Assembly: GCF_022829385.1 (NCBI RefSeq)
Contig: NZ_JAKSXX010000291.1
Coordinates: 1-64,000 of the forward strand
Length of the DNA: 64,000 bases
Direction of reading: 5' to 3'
Origin: Methylobacterium sp. J-070
GTDB taxonomy: Bacteria > Pseudomonadota > Alphaproteobacteria > Rhizobiales > Beijerinckiaceae
The notes beneath the pieces are model-generated. The model saw nothing but the letters and a program-made list of their open reading frames with translations. It did not search any database and was not told the DNA's origin. Below, in pieces: positions 18,323 to 25,570 of the stretch. Every line of letters starts with the position of its first letter. The stretch's first letter is position 1. The position numbers were made by a program, and so were the translations under genes.

Positions 18323-19630
18323 CTACATCCGCTGGTCGCGTATGCCTGCGAGCAGCAGGGCCGACGAACTCCAGATCACCAGGAAGCAGAAGAACGCCAC
18401 CAGCAGGGTCCGGCCCCGCTCGGGATAGAGGCTGTCGGTGGGCAGGACCGGCGGCACGAAGGTCGCCAGGAAGATGTGCTGCTTGCTGGCGGAGACGCGG
18501 GCGCGGTCCAGCAGCATGTGGGCCGATTCCTCGAGCTTCTCGGCGATGGTCCGCTCCACGAGCAGGCCTTCGTACTGGACCAGGGCCTCGGTCAGGTTCG
18601 GGCCGCCGGCGGGGCCGGCGCTGGTCAGCTCGTCCTGGAGCGTCTTCATCTGCTGATCGATGGCCGCGATGTTGGCGACCATCGTCTGGATCGAGCGGGA
18701 CCGCTCGTCGAGGCTCGAGCTGCGCAGGACCTGCAGGTCGTTCTCGGCCTTCAGCTTGTCCTTGCGCAGCAGAGTCAGGGTGGTCAGCGTCCCCTCGGCC
18801 GTCTTGATCGGATCGATCACGCCCCACTGGTTGCGGAAAGTCTGCAGCGCGATGTGCGCCTTGGTCAGCCGCTCCTGAGCGACCTTGGCGTCGGACTCGG
18901 CCTGGACGACCATGTCGGCCTGCGCGTGCTTCGAGATCTCGTTGATCAGCGCTTCGGCGCGCGTCACCACCTCACGGGCGATGGTGAGGGCGTCCTCGGG
19001 GGTGAAGGCGCGGACCGACAGGCGGATCACGCCCGAGATCGAGTCGATATGCGCCTCGACGTGCTTGCGCCAGTACTTGGTGAGATCCTCGATCGGGTCG
19101 TCGGGGTTGAAGCGCGTCCAGAAATCCGCCTCGCTCCGGGAGAACATCTTCGAGAGGCCGATGCTCTTCTCCAGAGCCGCGACCATCGTCTGGCTTCCGA
19201 TATAGTCGCGGACGATGAAGCTGTCCTGGCTGTTGTGCTTCTGGATCAGGTTGGTGAACTGGCCGAGGGCGATGTTCTCCATCGGCTCGACGTTGCCGCG
19301 GACCGCGAACTGGGCCTCGGCGACGTACTGGTTGGAGGCGAAGACGAACAGGTACAGGCCGATCACGAGGGTCGGCAGCAGCACGAACAGGCCGACGCGG
19401 TGGACGATCCGCGACCCGTAGCTCGACGTGTCCTCCCGCCGGGGCCGCAGGCCCGGCAGCTGCCTCCAGTCCAGGCGCGCCCGGACGGAGGCGACCAGCG
19501 ACCGGGCGGTGCGCTTCTCGGGAAGCGGCCGGATCGTCTCCGCGCTGCGACGCAGCTCGGCGATCGGCGAGGCGGCGAACGTCACGAGTTCAGCTTCGCG
19601 CGTGTCGTCCTTGACGTCGTCGAAGTTCAT
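18323..19630 (-). CDS. KpsE/Wzz-like polysaccharide export protein
   Basis: A 435-residue inner-membrane protein with the polysaccharide co-polymerase layout. There is a cytoplasmic N-terminus of about 80 residues, a first span ('VGLFVLLPTLVIGLYLFVFASNQYVAEAQFAVRG', about 79-100), a long periplasmic helical domain with coiled-coil ('SDAKVAQERLTKAHIALQTFRNQWGVIDP'), and a C-terminal span ('GRTLLVAFFCFLVIWSSSALLLAGIRDQRM'). This matches capsule export proteins of the KpsE/BexC/CtrB type. No ABC transporter (KpsMT) or outer-membrane partner is adjacent, so the export system lies elsewhere or the gene is solitary. It is transcribed away from the 2Fe-2S gene. Confidence 0.82.
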   Translation of the reverse strand: MNFDDVKDDTREAELVTFAASPIAELRRSAETIRPLPEKRTARSLVASVRARLDWRQLPGLRPRREDTSSYGSRIVHRVGLFVLLPTLVIGLYLFVFASNQYVAEAQFAVRGNVEPMENIALGQFTNLIQKHNSQDSFIVRDYIGSQTMVAALEKSIGLSKMFSRSEADFWTRFNPDDPIEDLTKYWRKHVEAHIDSISGVIRLSVRAFTPEDALTIAREVVTRAEALINEISKHAQADMVVQAESDAKVAQERLTKAHIALQTFRNQWGVIDPIKTAEGTLTTLTLLRKDKLKAENDLQVLRSSSLDERSRSIQTMVANIAAIDQQMKTLQDELTSAGPAGGPNLTEALVQYEGLLVERTIAEKLEESAHMLLDRARVSASKQHIFLATFVPPVLPTDSLYPERGRTLLVAFFCFLVIWSSSALLLAGIRDQRM

Positions 19631-19809
19631 CCGCTCTTTGTTCCTGGATCTGCGCCGGTCCCGCTGCTGCGGCGCCGGCCGAAAGGCGGCCCGTGCGCGG
19701 TTCTGGAATCCCGTTCTTTTAGGCCCTTTTTATGGCACCCGCTCCGTCTGCCGCACCGCGGCGACGGGCGCGGTAGCCCCGCCCGTGTATCGCGGCCTAC
19801 AGTCTCCGG

Positions 19810-20244
19810 ATGATGACAGCCCCACATGCAGCGCCCGGCGCGAAGGCCCGGTCGACCAACCGGTCTGCGAAGACCAAGCTCACCGAGATCGTGGTCGTGT
19901 GCTCCAAATGCGCCAAGCGGCAGGGCCTGCCCGCCGGCCACATGCGCGCACTCCTCAAGAAGGCCGCGAAGCGGGCCGCCCGGGACGCGCCGTCGGGCCG
20001 CCGGGGAAAGCTCCGCATCGTCGAGTCGGGCTGTCTCGGACCCTGCCCGAAGCGGGCGGTGGCGGTCGCCACCGGTGCGAGCCTGGCGGCCGGTCGCGTC
20101 CTGCTGCTCGACCCCGAGGCCGACCCCCGGGACGCGTTGGCCGCCGTGCTCCATCCGCCGCTGCCGCGCCGTCCGGTCCCCGAATTCGGCCCCAATACCC
20201 CACTAGCGGCGGTACCATCCACCGAATCGCCGCCGGTCCGCTGA
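19810..20244 (+). CDS. Thioredoxin-like [2Fe-2S] ferredoxin-domain protein
   Basis: A 144-residue protein. The cluster ligands appear as 'VVVCSKCAKRQG' (Cys about 34 and 37) and 'ESGCLGPCPKRAVAV' (Cys about 78 and 82), which fits the thioredoxin-fold 2Fe-2S domain (C-x(n)-C and C-L-G-x-C). The first 25 residues are basic and may be disordered, and the last 30 are Pro-rich. Members of this family act as small electron carriers or as fused domains in NADH-dependent complexes; no redox partner gene is adjacent. It precedes the flippase-like gene by 64 bases. Divergent from the KpsE-like gene. Confidence 0.72.
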   Translation: MMTAPHAAPGAKARSTNRSAKTKLTEIVVVCSKCAKRQGLPAGHMRALLKKAAKRAARDAPSGRRGKLRIVESGCLGPCPKRAVAVATGASLAAGRVLLLDPEADPRDALAAVLHPPLPRRPVPEFGPNTPLAAVPSTESPPVR

Positions 20245-20308
20245 CCGGTCTGACCCTGGAGCGCCCGCGCTTGCCATCTTCCCGACGCGCCATCCGCACG
20301 CCCCGGCC

Positions 20309-21376
20309 GTGAGCGGCGGCCGCGCACCCTGGACGCGCCGGGCGGCTCACGCGGCGCTCCGCCGCCTGCCGCTGCTCGGCACGCTGATCGGGCTCGGCCT
20401 CGCCGTGTGGCTCGTGGCGACCAACGACCTCGCGTCCGTGGCCGCCGCCTTCGGGCGGATCGGGGTGGCGGGCTTCGTCGGGGTCACGCTGGTGCGCGCG
20501 CTCGTGGTGATCGTCTGCGGCGTCGCCTGGGCACGCATCCTCGACGGGCTGTCGCCCGCGCCGGCCTCGGCCTGCCTGATCCTGCGCTTCGTGCGCGAGG
20601 GCATCAATGTGCTGCTGCCCGTCGCCTCGGTGGGGGGCGACGTTCTCGGTGCGCGCCTCCTGACCTTCTGGGGCGTGGCCGGCTCCCTGGCGGCCGCCTC
20701 GGTGCTGGCCGACCTGCTGTTCCAGGTCGGGACGCTCGCCCTGTTCGCCGGGCTCGGGGCCTTCCTCCTGAGCCGGGTCGAGGGGGCGGAGGCGGCCGCC
20801 CTCGCGAGCTGGACGCTGCGGACGCTTGCCGCGGCGGGCTGCGCGGTCGCGGCGTTCTTCGCGCTCCAGCGCGTCGGGATCGTGCGGCTGGTCGAGGATC
20901 GCGTGACCGCCCTCGGCCGGCGCTTCGTGCGCGAGACCGAGACGCGTCCGGAGCCGACCCAGCGCATCCAGGGCGCCCTGGACACGGTCTGGGCGCCGCG
21001 GCGGCGCGGACGTCTGGCCCAGTCCTTCGCCCTGCACGCGCTGGCGTGGCTGCTCGGCACCGCCGAGGTCTTCGTCGTGCTCAGCTGCATCGGGGTCGAT
21101 ACGGTCGGCCTGTCGGATCTCCTCGTGATCGAGGCGCTCAGTCAGGCGATCAAGGCCGCCGCCTTCCTGGTCCCGAGCGGGCTCGGGGTGCAGGAGGGCG
21201 GCCTCGTGCTGGTCTGCGGCCTGTTCGGCATCGATGCCGGAACGGCGATCGCCCTCTCCCTCGCCCGCCGGGTGCCCGACGTGGTGCTCGGCCTGCCGGC
21301 CCTCCTCGTCTGGCAGAACCTGGAGGCGCGGCGCGCCGGCGTGCGCCCCGCCACCCCGACCTGCGACCGCCCGTGA
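20309..21376 (+). CDS. Flippase-like membrane protein (HpnL/LPG-synthase TM type)
   Basis: A 355-residue integral membrane protein with about eight spans, starting at GTG 20309. It resembles the transmembrane part of lysylphosphatidylglycerol synthases and the hopanoid-cluster protein HpnL: 'FVREGINVLLPVASVGGDVLGARLL' and 'QAIKAAAFLVPSGLGVQEGGLVLVCGLFGI' carry the conserved 'NxxxPxxxxGG' and 'PxGLGxxEGG' motifs. A role in moving or modifying a membrane lipid is likely. Its stop overlaps the fliP start (GTGA), an unexpected coupling to the flagellar export gate. No other hopanoid genes are in the window. Confidence 0.75.
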   Translation: MSGGRAPWTRRAAHAALRRLPLLGTLIGLGLAVWLVATNDLASVAAAFGRIGVAGFVGVTLVRALVVIVCGVAWARILDGLSPAPASACLILRFVREGINVLLPVASVGGDVLGARLLTFWGVAGSLAAASVLADLLFQVGTLALFAGLGAFLLSRVEGAEAAALASWTLRTLAAAGCAVAAFFALQRVGIVRLVEDRVTALGRRFVRETETRPEPTQRIQGALDTVWAPRRRGRLAQSFALHALAWLLGTAEVFVVLSCIGVDTVGLSDLLVIEALSQAIKAAAFLVPSGLGVQEGGLVLVCGLFGIDAGTAIALSLARRVPDVVLGLPALLVWQNLEARRAGVRPATPTCDRP

Positions 21377-22164
21377 CCCCGATGCCCGACCCGTCGACCT
21401 GTCCGACCCGACCGGAGCGGCGGCGACGCCCCCGGCGCCGCGCGTGGACCGCCTCCGCGGCGCTGGCGGGCGCGCTGCTCGCCGCCGGTCCGGCGCTGGC
21501 GCAGAGCGTCACCCTCGACCTCGGTGCCGGCGGCACCACCGAGCGCGCGCTCCAGCTCGTCGCGCTGATCACCGTGCTGGCGGTGGCGCCCTCGGTGCTG
21601 GTGATGACCACCGCCTTCACCCGGATCGTCGTGGTGCTCTCGCTCCTGCGCTCGGCCCTCGGCACCCAGACGGCGCCGCCGACCGCGGTGATCGTCAGCC
21701 TCGCGCTGTTCCTGACCGCCTTCGTGATGGCGCCCACCGGACGGGCCGCCTACAGCGCCGGGATCGAACCCCTGATCGCCGGACGGATCACCCAGGTGCA
21801 GGCTTTCGAGCGCGCCTCGGCGCCGTTCAAGACCTTCATGCTCCGCAACGTGCGCGAGAAGGACCTCAAGCTGTTCCTCGATCTCGCCAAGGTCCCGGTG
21901 CCGAAGGGACCGGACGATGTCGGGCTGGAGATCGTGACGCCGGCCTTCATGATCTCGGAGCTGCGCCGCGCCTTCGAGATCGGCTTCCTGCTGTTCATCC
22001 CGTTCCTGATCATCGACCTCGTCGTCGCCTCGGTGCTGATGGCGGTGGGCATGATGATGGTCCCGCCGGCCTCAGTCTCGCTGCCGTTCAAGCTGATCTT
22101 CTTCGTGCTCGTCGACGGCTGGACCCTGGTGGCGGGATCGCTCGTCCAGAGCTACGGCGGATAA
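21373..22164 (+). CDS. fliP: Flagellar export-gate protein FliP
   Basis: A 263-residue inner-membrane component of the flagellar type III export gate. It starts with a basic leader and cleavable signal ('AALAGALLAAGPALAQS'), typical of FliP. The core motifs are 'TAFTRIVVVLSLLRSALGTQTAPPTAVIVSLALFLTAFVMAP', 'TPAFMISELRRAFEIGFLLFIPFLIIDLVVASVLMAVGMMMVPP' and 'VSLPFKLIFFVLVDGWTLVAGSLVQSY'. GTG 21373 overlaps the preceding stop; an ATG at 21382 is an equally possible start. FliQ, FliR and FlhB genes are not adjacent, so fliP lies apart from the main flagellar block. Confidence 0.95.
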   Translation: MTPMPDPSTCPTRPERRRRPRRRAWTASAALAGALLAAGPALAQSVTLDLGAGGTTERALQLVALITVLAVAPSVLVMTTAFTRIVVVLSLLRSALGTQTAPPTAVIVSLALFLTAFVMAPTGRAAYSAGIEPLIAGRITQVQAFERASAPFKTFMLRNVREKDLKLFLDLAKVPVPKGPDDVGLEIVTPAFMISELRRAFEIGFLLFIPFLIIDLVVASVLMAVGMMMVPPASVSLPFKLIFFVLVDGWTLVAGSLVQSYGG

Positions 22165-22202
22165 CAAAGTTTAGACGAGAGTGGTCTGTGTTCGGGTTTG
22201 CT

Positions 22203-22218
22203 TTAACAGGCCTTTAGC
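22203..22218 (+). promoter_or_regulatory. CtrA-like box upstream of the Tad operon
   Basis: TTAA-CAGGCCT-TTAGC matches TTAA-N7-TTAAC at eight of nine fixed bases. It lies 22 bases before the first Tad gene's ATG, which is close; if CtrA activates here, the transcript would have almost no leader. Pilus genes are CtrA targets in Caulobacter. Confidence 0.55.
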
Positions 22219-22239
22219 ACTCTCGTGCGAACATGCCGT

Positions 22240-22785
22240 ATGAACTCAATTCGCCACTATGCTCGCGATCGGAGCGGTGCGGCGGCGGTCGAATTCGCCC
22301 TCGTCGCCGGGCTGCTGATCCTGACGATCCTGTTCGTCATGACCGTGGCGATGATCCTGTTCGTCAATCAAGCCATCGACTACGCGACGACGCGCGCGTC
22401 GCGGCAGGTCGTGACCGGCTCGGCTCAGGCCAAGGCCATGGACCAAGCCGGCTTCAGGAAGGCCCTGTGCGGCTACCTGCCGGCGATCGTGAAGTGCAGC
22501 GACGTCGTGATCAATCTCTACATCGTGCCGACCGGGACCTCGCCGAGCGGCTACTACAGCTTCGTCAAGTCGGACGTCTCCGGCCTGCAGCTCCCGGCGC
22601 TGACGCCGAGCGCCGGCCAGTACACGCTGGGTGCGCGCGGGGCCTATCAGTATCTGCTGGTGGTCTACCCGATCACGTTCCTGCCCTCCGCCTTCGCGGC
22701 GGTGCTGGGCGGCACGGCGAGCTACAACGGTTCTCCCGCCTACCTGGCGGTCTCGACGGCGGCGTTCCGCAACGAGCAGTTCTGA
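22240..22785 (+). CDS. TadE-like pilus assembly pseudopilin
   Basis: A 181-residue protein with the TadE N-terminal signature: a short basic head ('MNSIRHYARDRSG') followed by 'AAAVEFALVAGLLILTILFVMTVAMILFVNQAIDYATTRASRQV', a Glu five residues into the hydrophobic helix as in prepilin-like proteins. TadE/TadF minor pseudopilins are matured by TadV and needed for Tad (Flp) pilus assembly. Two Cys residues (about 72 and 80) flank a possible disulfide loop. The start at 22240 follows the family pattern; an ATG-less extension exists. First of a three-gene overlapping operon preceded by a CtrA-like box. The core Tad secretion genes are not in the window. Confidence 0.85.
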   Translation: MNSIRHYARDRSGAAAVEFALVAGLLILTILFVMTVAMILFVNQAIDYATTRASRQVVTGSAQAKAMDQAGFRKALCGYLPAIVKCSDVVINLYIVPTGTSPSGYYSFVKSDVSGLQLPALTPSAGQYTLGARGAYQYLLVVYPITFLPSAFAAVLGGTASYNGSPAYLAVSTAAFRNEQF

Positions 22786-23558
22786 TGGGCGGCGGCGCAT
22801 CGTCCCGAAGGGTGGTCGCCGGCGCGCGGACCAGCCGGATGGCCGATCTGGGCGTCCTGGCGGCACCGGCGGGGCGCTTCGCCGCCGACACGCGGGCGGT
22901 CTCGGCGGTCGAGTTCGCGCTGGTCTTCCCGGTCCTGCTGATCCTCATGCTCGCGGGGACCCAGCTCGTCACCTACGTCAACGCCACCCGGAAGGTGGAG
23001 CTGATCGCCCAGTCGATCAGCCAGATGCTCTCGCAGGCGCAGCCGCCCCCGAGCGCCACGGTGGCCACCGTCAATGCCGCGGACCTGCATTTCAGCTTCG
23101 ACTCGTCCCTGGTCCTGTTCCCGTACCTGATGAAGGACGCCCCCAACCAGGGGCTCCAGTGGTGGCAGGACATCGCCATCAGCTTCGCCTCGGTGGCCTT
23201 CACGCAGACCGCCACGAACTGCTCGGATACCACCGACCTGAGCAAGTGCTACGCGGCGAACGTCGTCTGGACGAGCACCGGGACCAGCGGCGGGGGCTAT
23301 CGGCCGTGCACGCCCGCCCAGCTCCCGGCCGACAACACCGCCGCGCCGACCCGCGCCACGCTGCCCCGGTCGGTCTTCGGGCCGGGCTCGCTGATCGCCG
23401 TCGACGTGGTCTTCAACTTCAAGCCGAGTTTCGGCGCGCGCTTCATCCCGGCGGTGCGGATCGCCCGCTCGATGTACGTGCAGCCGCGCTACGCCGCGCT
23501 CGTCAATTTCGACACGACCGGCAACGATGGGATCGCCACGAAATGCCCCGGATACTGA
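22785..23558 (+). CDS. TadE/TadF-like pilus assembly protein
   Basis: A 257-residue second pseudopilin-like protein. Its ATG (22785) overlaps the first gene's TGA. A 38-residue Arg-rich leader precedes 'AVSAVEFALVFPVLLILMLAGTQLVTYVNATRKVELIAQSISQML', again with the E-F-A-L signature of TadE-like domains. The remainder is a periplasmic, Cys-containing domain ('TNCSDTTDLSKCYAANVVW', 'YRPCTPAQ', 'ATKCPGY'). This unusually long leader could shorten if an internal start is used. It overlaps the following vWA gene by 16 bases. Confidence 0.82.
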   Translation: MGGGASSRRVVAGARTSRMADLGVLAAPAGRFAADTRAVSAVEFALVFPVLLILMLAGTQLVTYVNATRKVELIAQSISQMLSQAQPPPSATVATVNAADLHFSFDSSLVLFPYLMKDAPNQGLQWWQDIAISFASVAFTQTATNCSDTTDLSKCYAANVVWTSTGTSGGGYRPCTPAQLPADNTAAPTRATLPRSVFGPGSLIAVDVVFNFKPSFGARFIPAVRIARSMYVQPRYAALVNFDTTGNDGIATKCPGY

Positions 23559-25093
23559 GCGGGTTTCGCAAGGTCGGCTCAAGGTCTCGGGGCAGGGGCC
23601 TGCGACCCCCCCACGACCTCGGCGCCCGGAGCGTCGGCCAGCCCGCCCGGATCCGCTCGGGTCCGGGCCGTCGCCTGCGGGACCGGGCGGCGTCGCTGCT
23701 CGGCGCCCGGGCCGGCAACGTGACGATCCTGTTCGCGTTCAGCCTGCTGCCGATCGTCGGCCTGATCGGCTACGGCGTCGATTACGGCGTCGCGATCACC
23801 GACAAGGCCAAGCTCGACGCCGCCGCGGATGCGGCCGCCATCGCGGGCGTCGTCGCCGCCAAGGCCTATTTCGGGGCGAACCCGGTTCAGGGCAATCTCT
23901 CGGCCAACGCCTTCGCGGCCGGCGCCGCCCAGGCGACCAACGCCTTCTCGGTCAATGCCGGCACGGTGCCGTTCGCCCAGGTGCAGTTGCAGGCGCCGCA
24001 GATCACCCGCACCGGCCAGACGATCAAGTCGTCGATCACCTACACGGCCGCGATCAAGAACAACTTCGGGCAGCTCTTCCGGACGCCGACCACCACCATC
24101 GGCAATACGGTCACGGCCTCGGCCGACCTGTCCAGCTACCTCGACTTCTACCTCCTGCTCGACGTGTCCGGCTCCATGGGCCTGCCCGCCACGAGCGGCG
24201 GCATGGCGCAGCTCGCCGCCAGCAACAACGACATGTGGTCGGACTACAAGCAGGGTTGCCAGTTCGCCTGCCACTACCCGGGGAGCAACGGCTGGGGCCT
24301 CGCCGCCGGCAAGATCCAGCTGCGCTCGGACGCGCTGAACAACGCCGTCTGCTCGCTGATCGCGCGGGCGTCCAGCCCGTCGATGGCGAACCAGTACCGG
24401 GTCGGCCTCTACCCGTTCGTGAACCAGATGGGCACCCTCGCCGACATCAACAGTTCCATCGCCACGCTGAGCAGCAAGGCCCAGTGCGGCCAATCGTGGC
24501 CGCTCGCCCTGACGACGCTCCTGGATACCGGGACGACCCAGCTCGCCACCAACAACGACCCGAGCACCGGCACCGGCGCCGGAGGGACGCATTTCGAGGT
24601 CGTCCTGCCCCAGATGAAGACCGCCATCACCGCCAGCGGCGGGTTCGGCGACGGGTCCAGCGCGCTGGCGCGGCGCCCCTTCGTGTTCCTGGTCACCGAC
24701 GGCATGCAGAACGGCCAGCACTACGCCATCAACCAGAACGGCAAGTACTACTACCCCGGCAACCCTTCGAATTACCCGGGCTATGGGGCCGGCAATTTCG
24801 ACGGCTCCTCGCCGGCGCAGATCGACCCGTCCTTGTGCACGGCGCTGAAGGCGGCCGGCGCGACGATCTCGATCCTCTACATCCCCTACAACATCATCAC
24901 CTACACCGATCGCGGCGGCATCGTCGCCTGGGAGAACGGCCGGGTGAACGGGTTCAGCCCGACCCTGTCGACGCCGCTGCAGAGCTGCGCGTCGCCGGGC
25001 TTCTTCTACACCGCCAACACCCCGACCGACATCACGGCGGCGCTCAACGCGATGTTCGACCAGGCGCTGCAGGTGGCCCGGCTGACGCAGTAG
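23543..25093 (+). CDS. TadG-like protein with von Willebrand A domain
   Basis: A 516-residue secreted or membrane-anchored protein. After a 55-residue basic leader comes the TadG/Flp-pilus N-terminal helix ('GNVTILFAFSLLPIVGLIGYGVDYGVAITDKAKLDAAADAAAIAGVVAA'). From about residue 205 a vWA domain begins with the MIDAS motif 'DFYLLLDVSGSMG' and has 'FVFLVTDGMQNG' further on. Such proteins are linked to Tad pilus assembly or surface attachment. Several Cys pairs suggest a disulfide-stabilised fold. It ends the operon; a convergent kinase-like gene follows after 12 bases. Confidence 0.87.
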   Translation: MPRILSGFRKVGSRSRGRGLRPPHDLGARSVGQPARIRSGPGRRLRDRAASLLGARAGNVTILFAFSLLPIVGLIGYGVDYGVAITDKAKLDAAADAAAIAGVVAAKAYFGANPVQGNLSANAFAAGAAQATNAFSVNAGTVPFAQVQLQAPQITRTGQTIKSSITYTAAIKNNFGQLFRTPTTTIGNTVTASADLSSYLDFYLLLDVSGSMGLPATSGGMAQLAASNNDMWSDYKQGCQFACHYPGSNGWGLAAGKIQLRSDALNNAVCSLIARASSPSMANQYRVGLYPFVNQMGTLADINSSIATLSSKAQCGQSWPLALTTLLDTGTTQLATNNDPSTGTGAGGTHFEVVLPQMKTAITASGGFGDGSSALARRPFVFLVTDGMQNGQHYAINQNGKYYYPGNPSNYPGYGAGNFDGSSPAQIDPSLCTALKAAGATISILYIPYNIITYTDRGGIVAWENGRVNGFSPTLSTPLQSCASPGFFYTANTPTDITAALNAMFDQALQVARLTQ

Positions 25094-25105
25094 GCGGAGT
25101 CCGGA

Positions 25106-25570
25106 TCAGGCCTCGACGATCCGGACCGAGGCCCACCCCTCCGCAGGGACGGGCGGTTCGAACAGCCGGTCCACGGACCGGATGCTCGCCTCCGGCACGC
25201 AAAGGTCGGCCGGACGCCGCCGGTTCCGCTCCAGGGCGACCGCGAGCGGCGCGCGGATCCAGACGGCCTCGACCGGCACCCCGAATGCACGGGCGATGGC
25301 GATGATCGGCGCCCGGTGGCGCGCCCCGGGCAGGGCCGCATCGAAAAAGACCGTCCCGGAGGCCGGTTCCTGCCGGGCGATCCCGGTGGATTTGCCCGCC
25401 CCCTGCAGGCCGCAGACCACGACCACCCGCCGGACCGATCCCGCGGCAAGCGCCCCGCGCAGGGCCTCGCGGGCCAGCCGCCAGGCCTCGGCGCTTCGCT
25501 CCGCCGTCCAGACCCGGCCGTCCGCCGTCTCCAGGAACGCGTCCGGATCGATCACCACGCCGCCGCTCAC
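25106..25570 (-). CDS. P-loop kinase/AAA ATPase-like protein
   Basis: A 154-residue protein with a Walker A motif 'VVVVCGLQGAGKSTG' at about residues 42-56 and a later 'VWIRAPLAVALERNRRRP' segment resembling the lid of small P-loop kinases (gluconate kinase or polynucleotide kinase-like). The phosphate acceptor is unknown. GTG at 25568-25570 overlaps the TGA of the large TPR gene (GTGA), so it is probably translated from the same mRNA; a longer frame to 25927 merely shadows that gene. Fairly sure it is a kinase-fold protein, unsure of the function. Confidence 0.72.
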   Translation of the reverse strand: MSGGVVIDPDAFLETADGRVWTAERSAEAWRLAREALRGALAAGSVRRVVVVCGLQGAGKSTGIARQEPASGTVFFDAALPGARHRAPIIAIARAFGVPVEAVWIRAPLAVALERNRRRPADLCVPEASIRSVDRLFEPPVPAEGWASVRIVEA

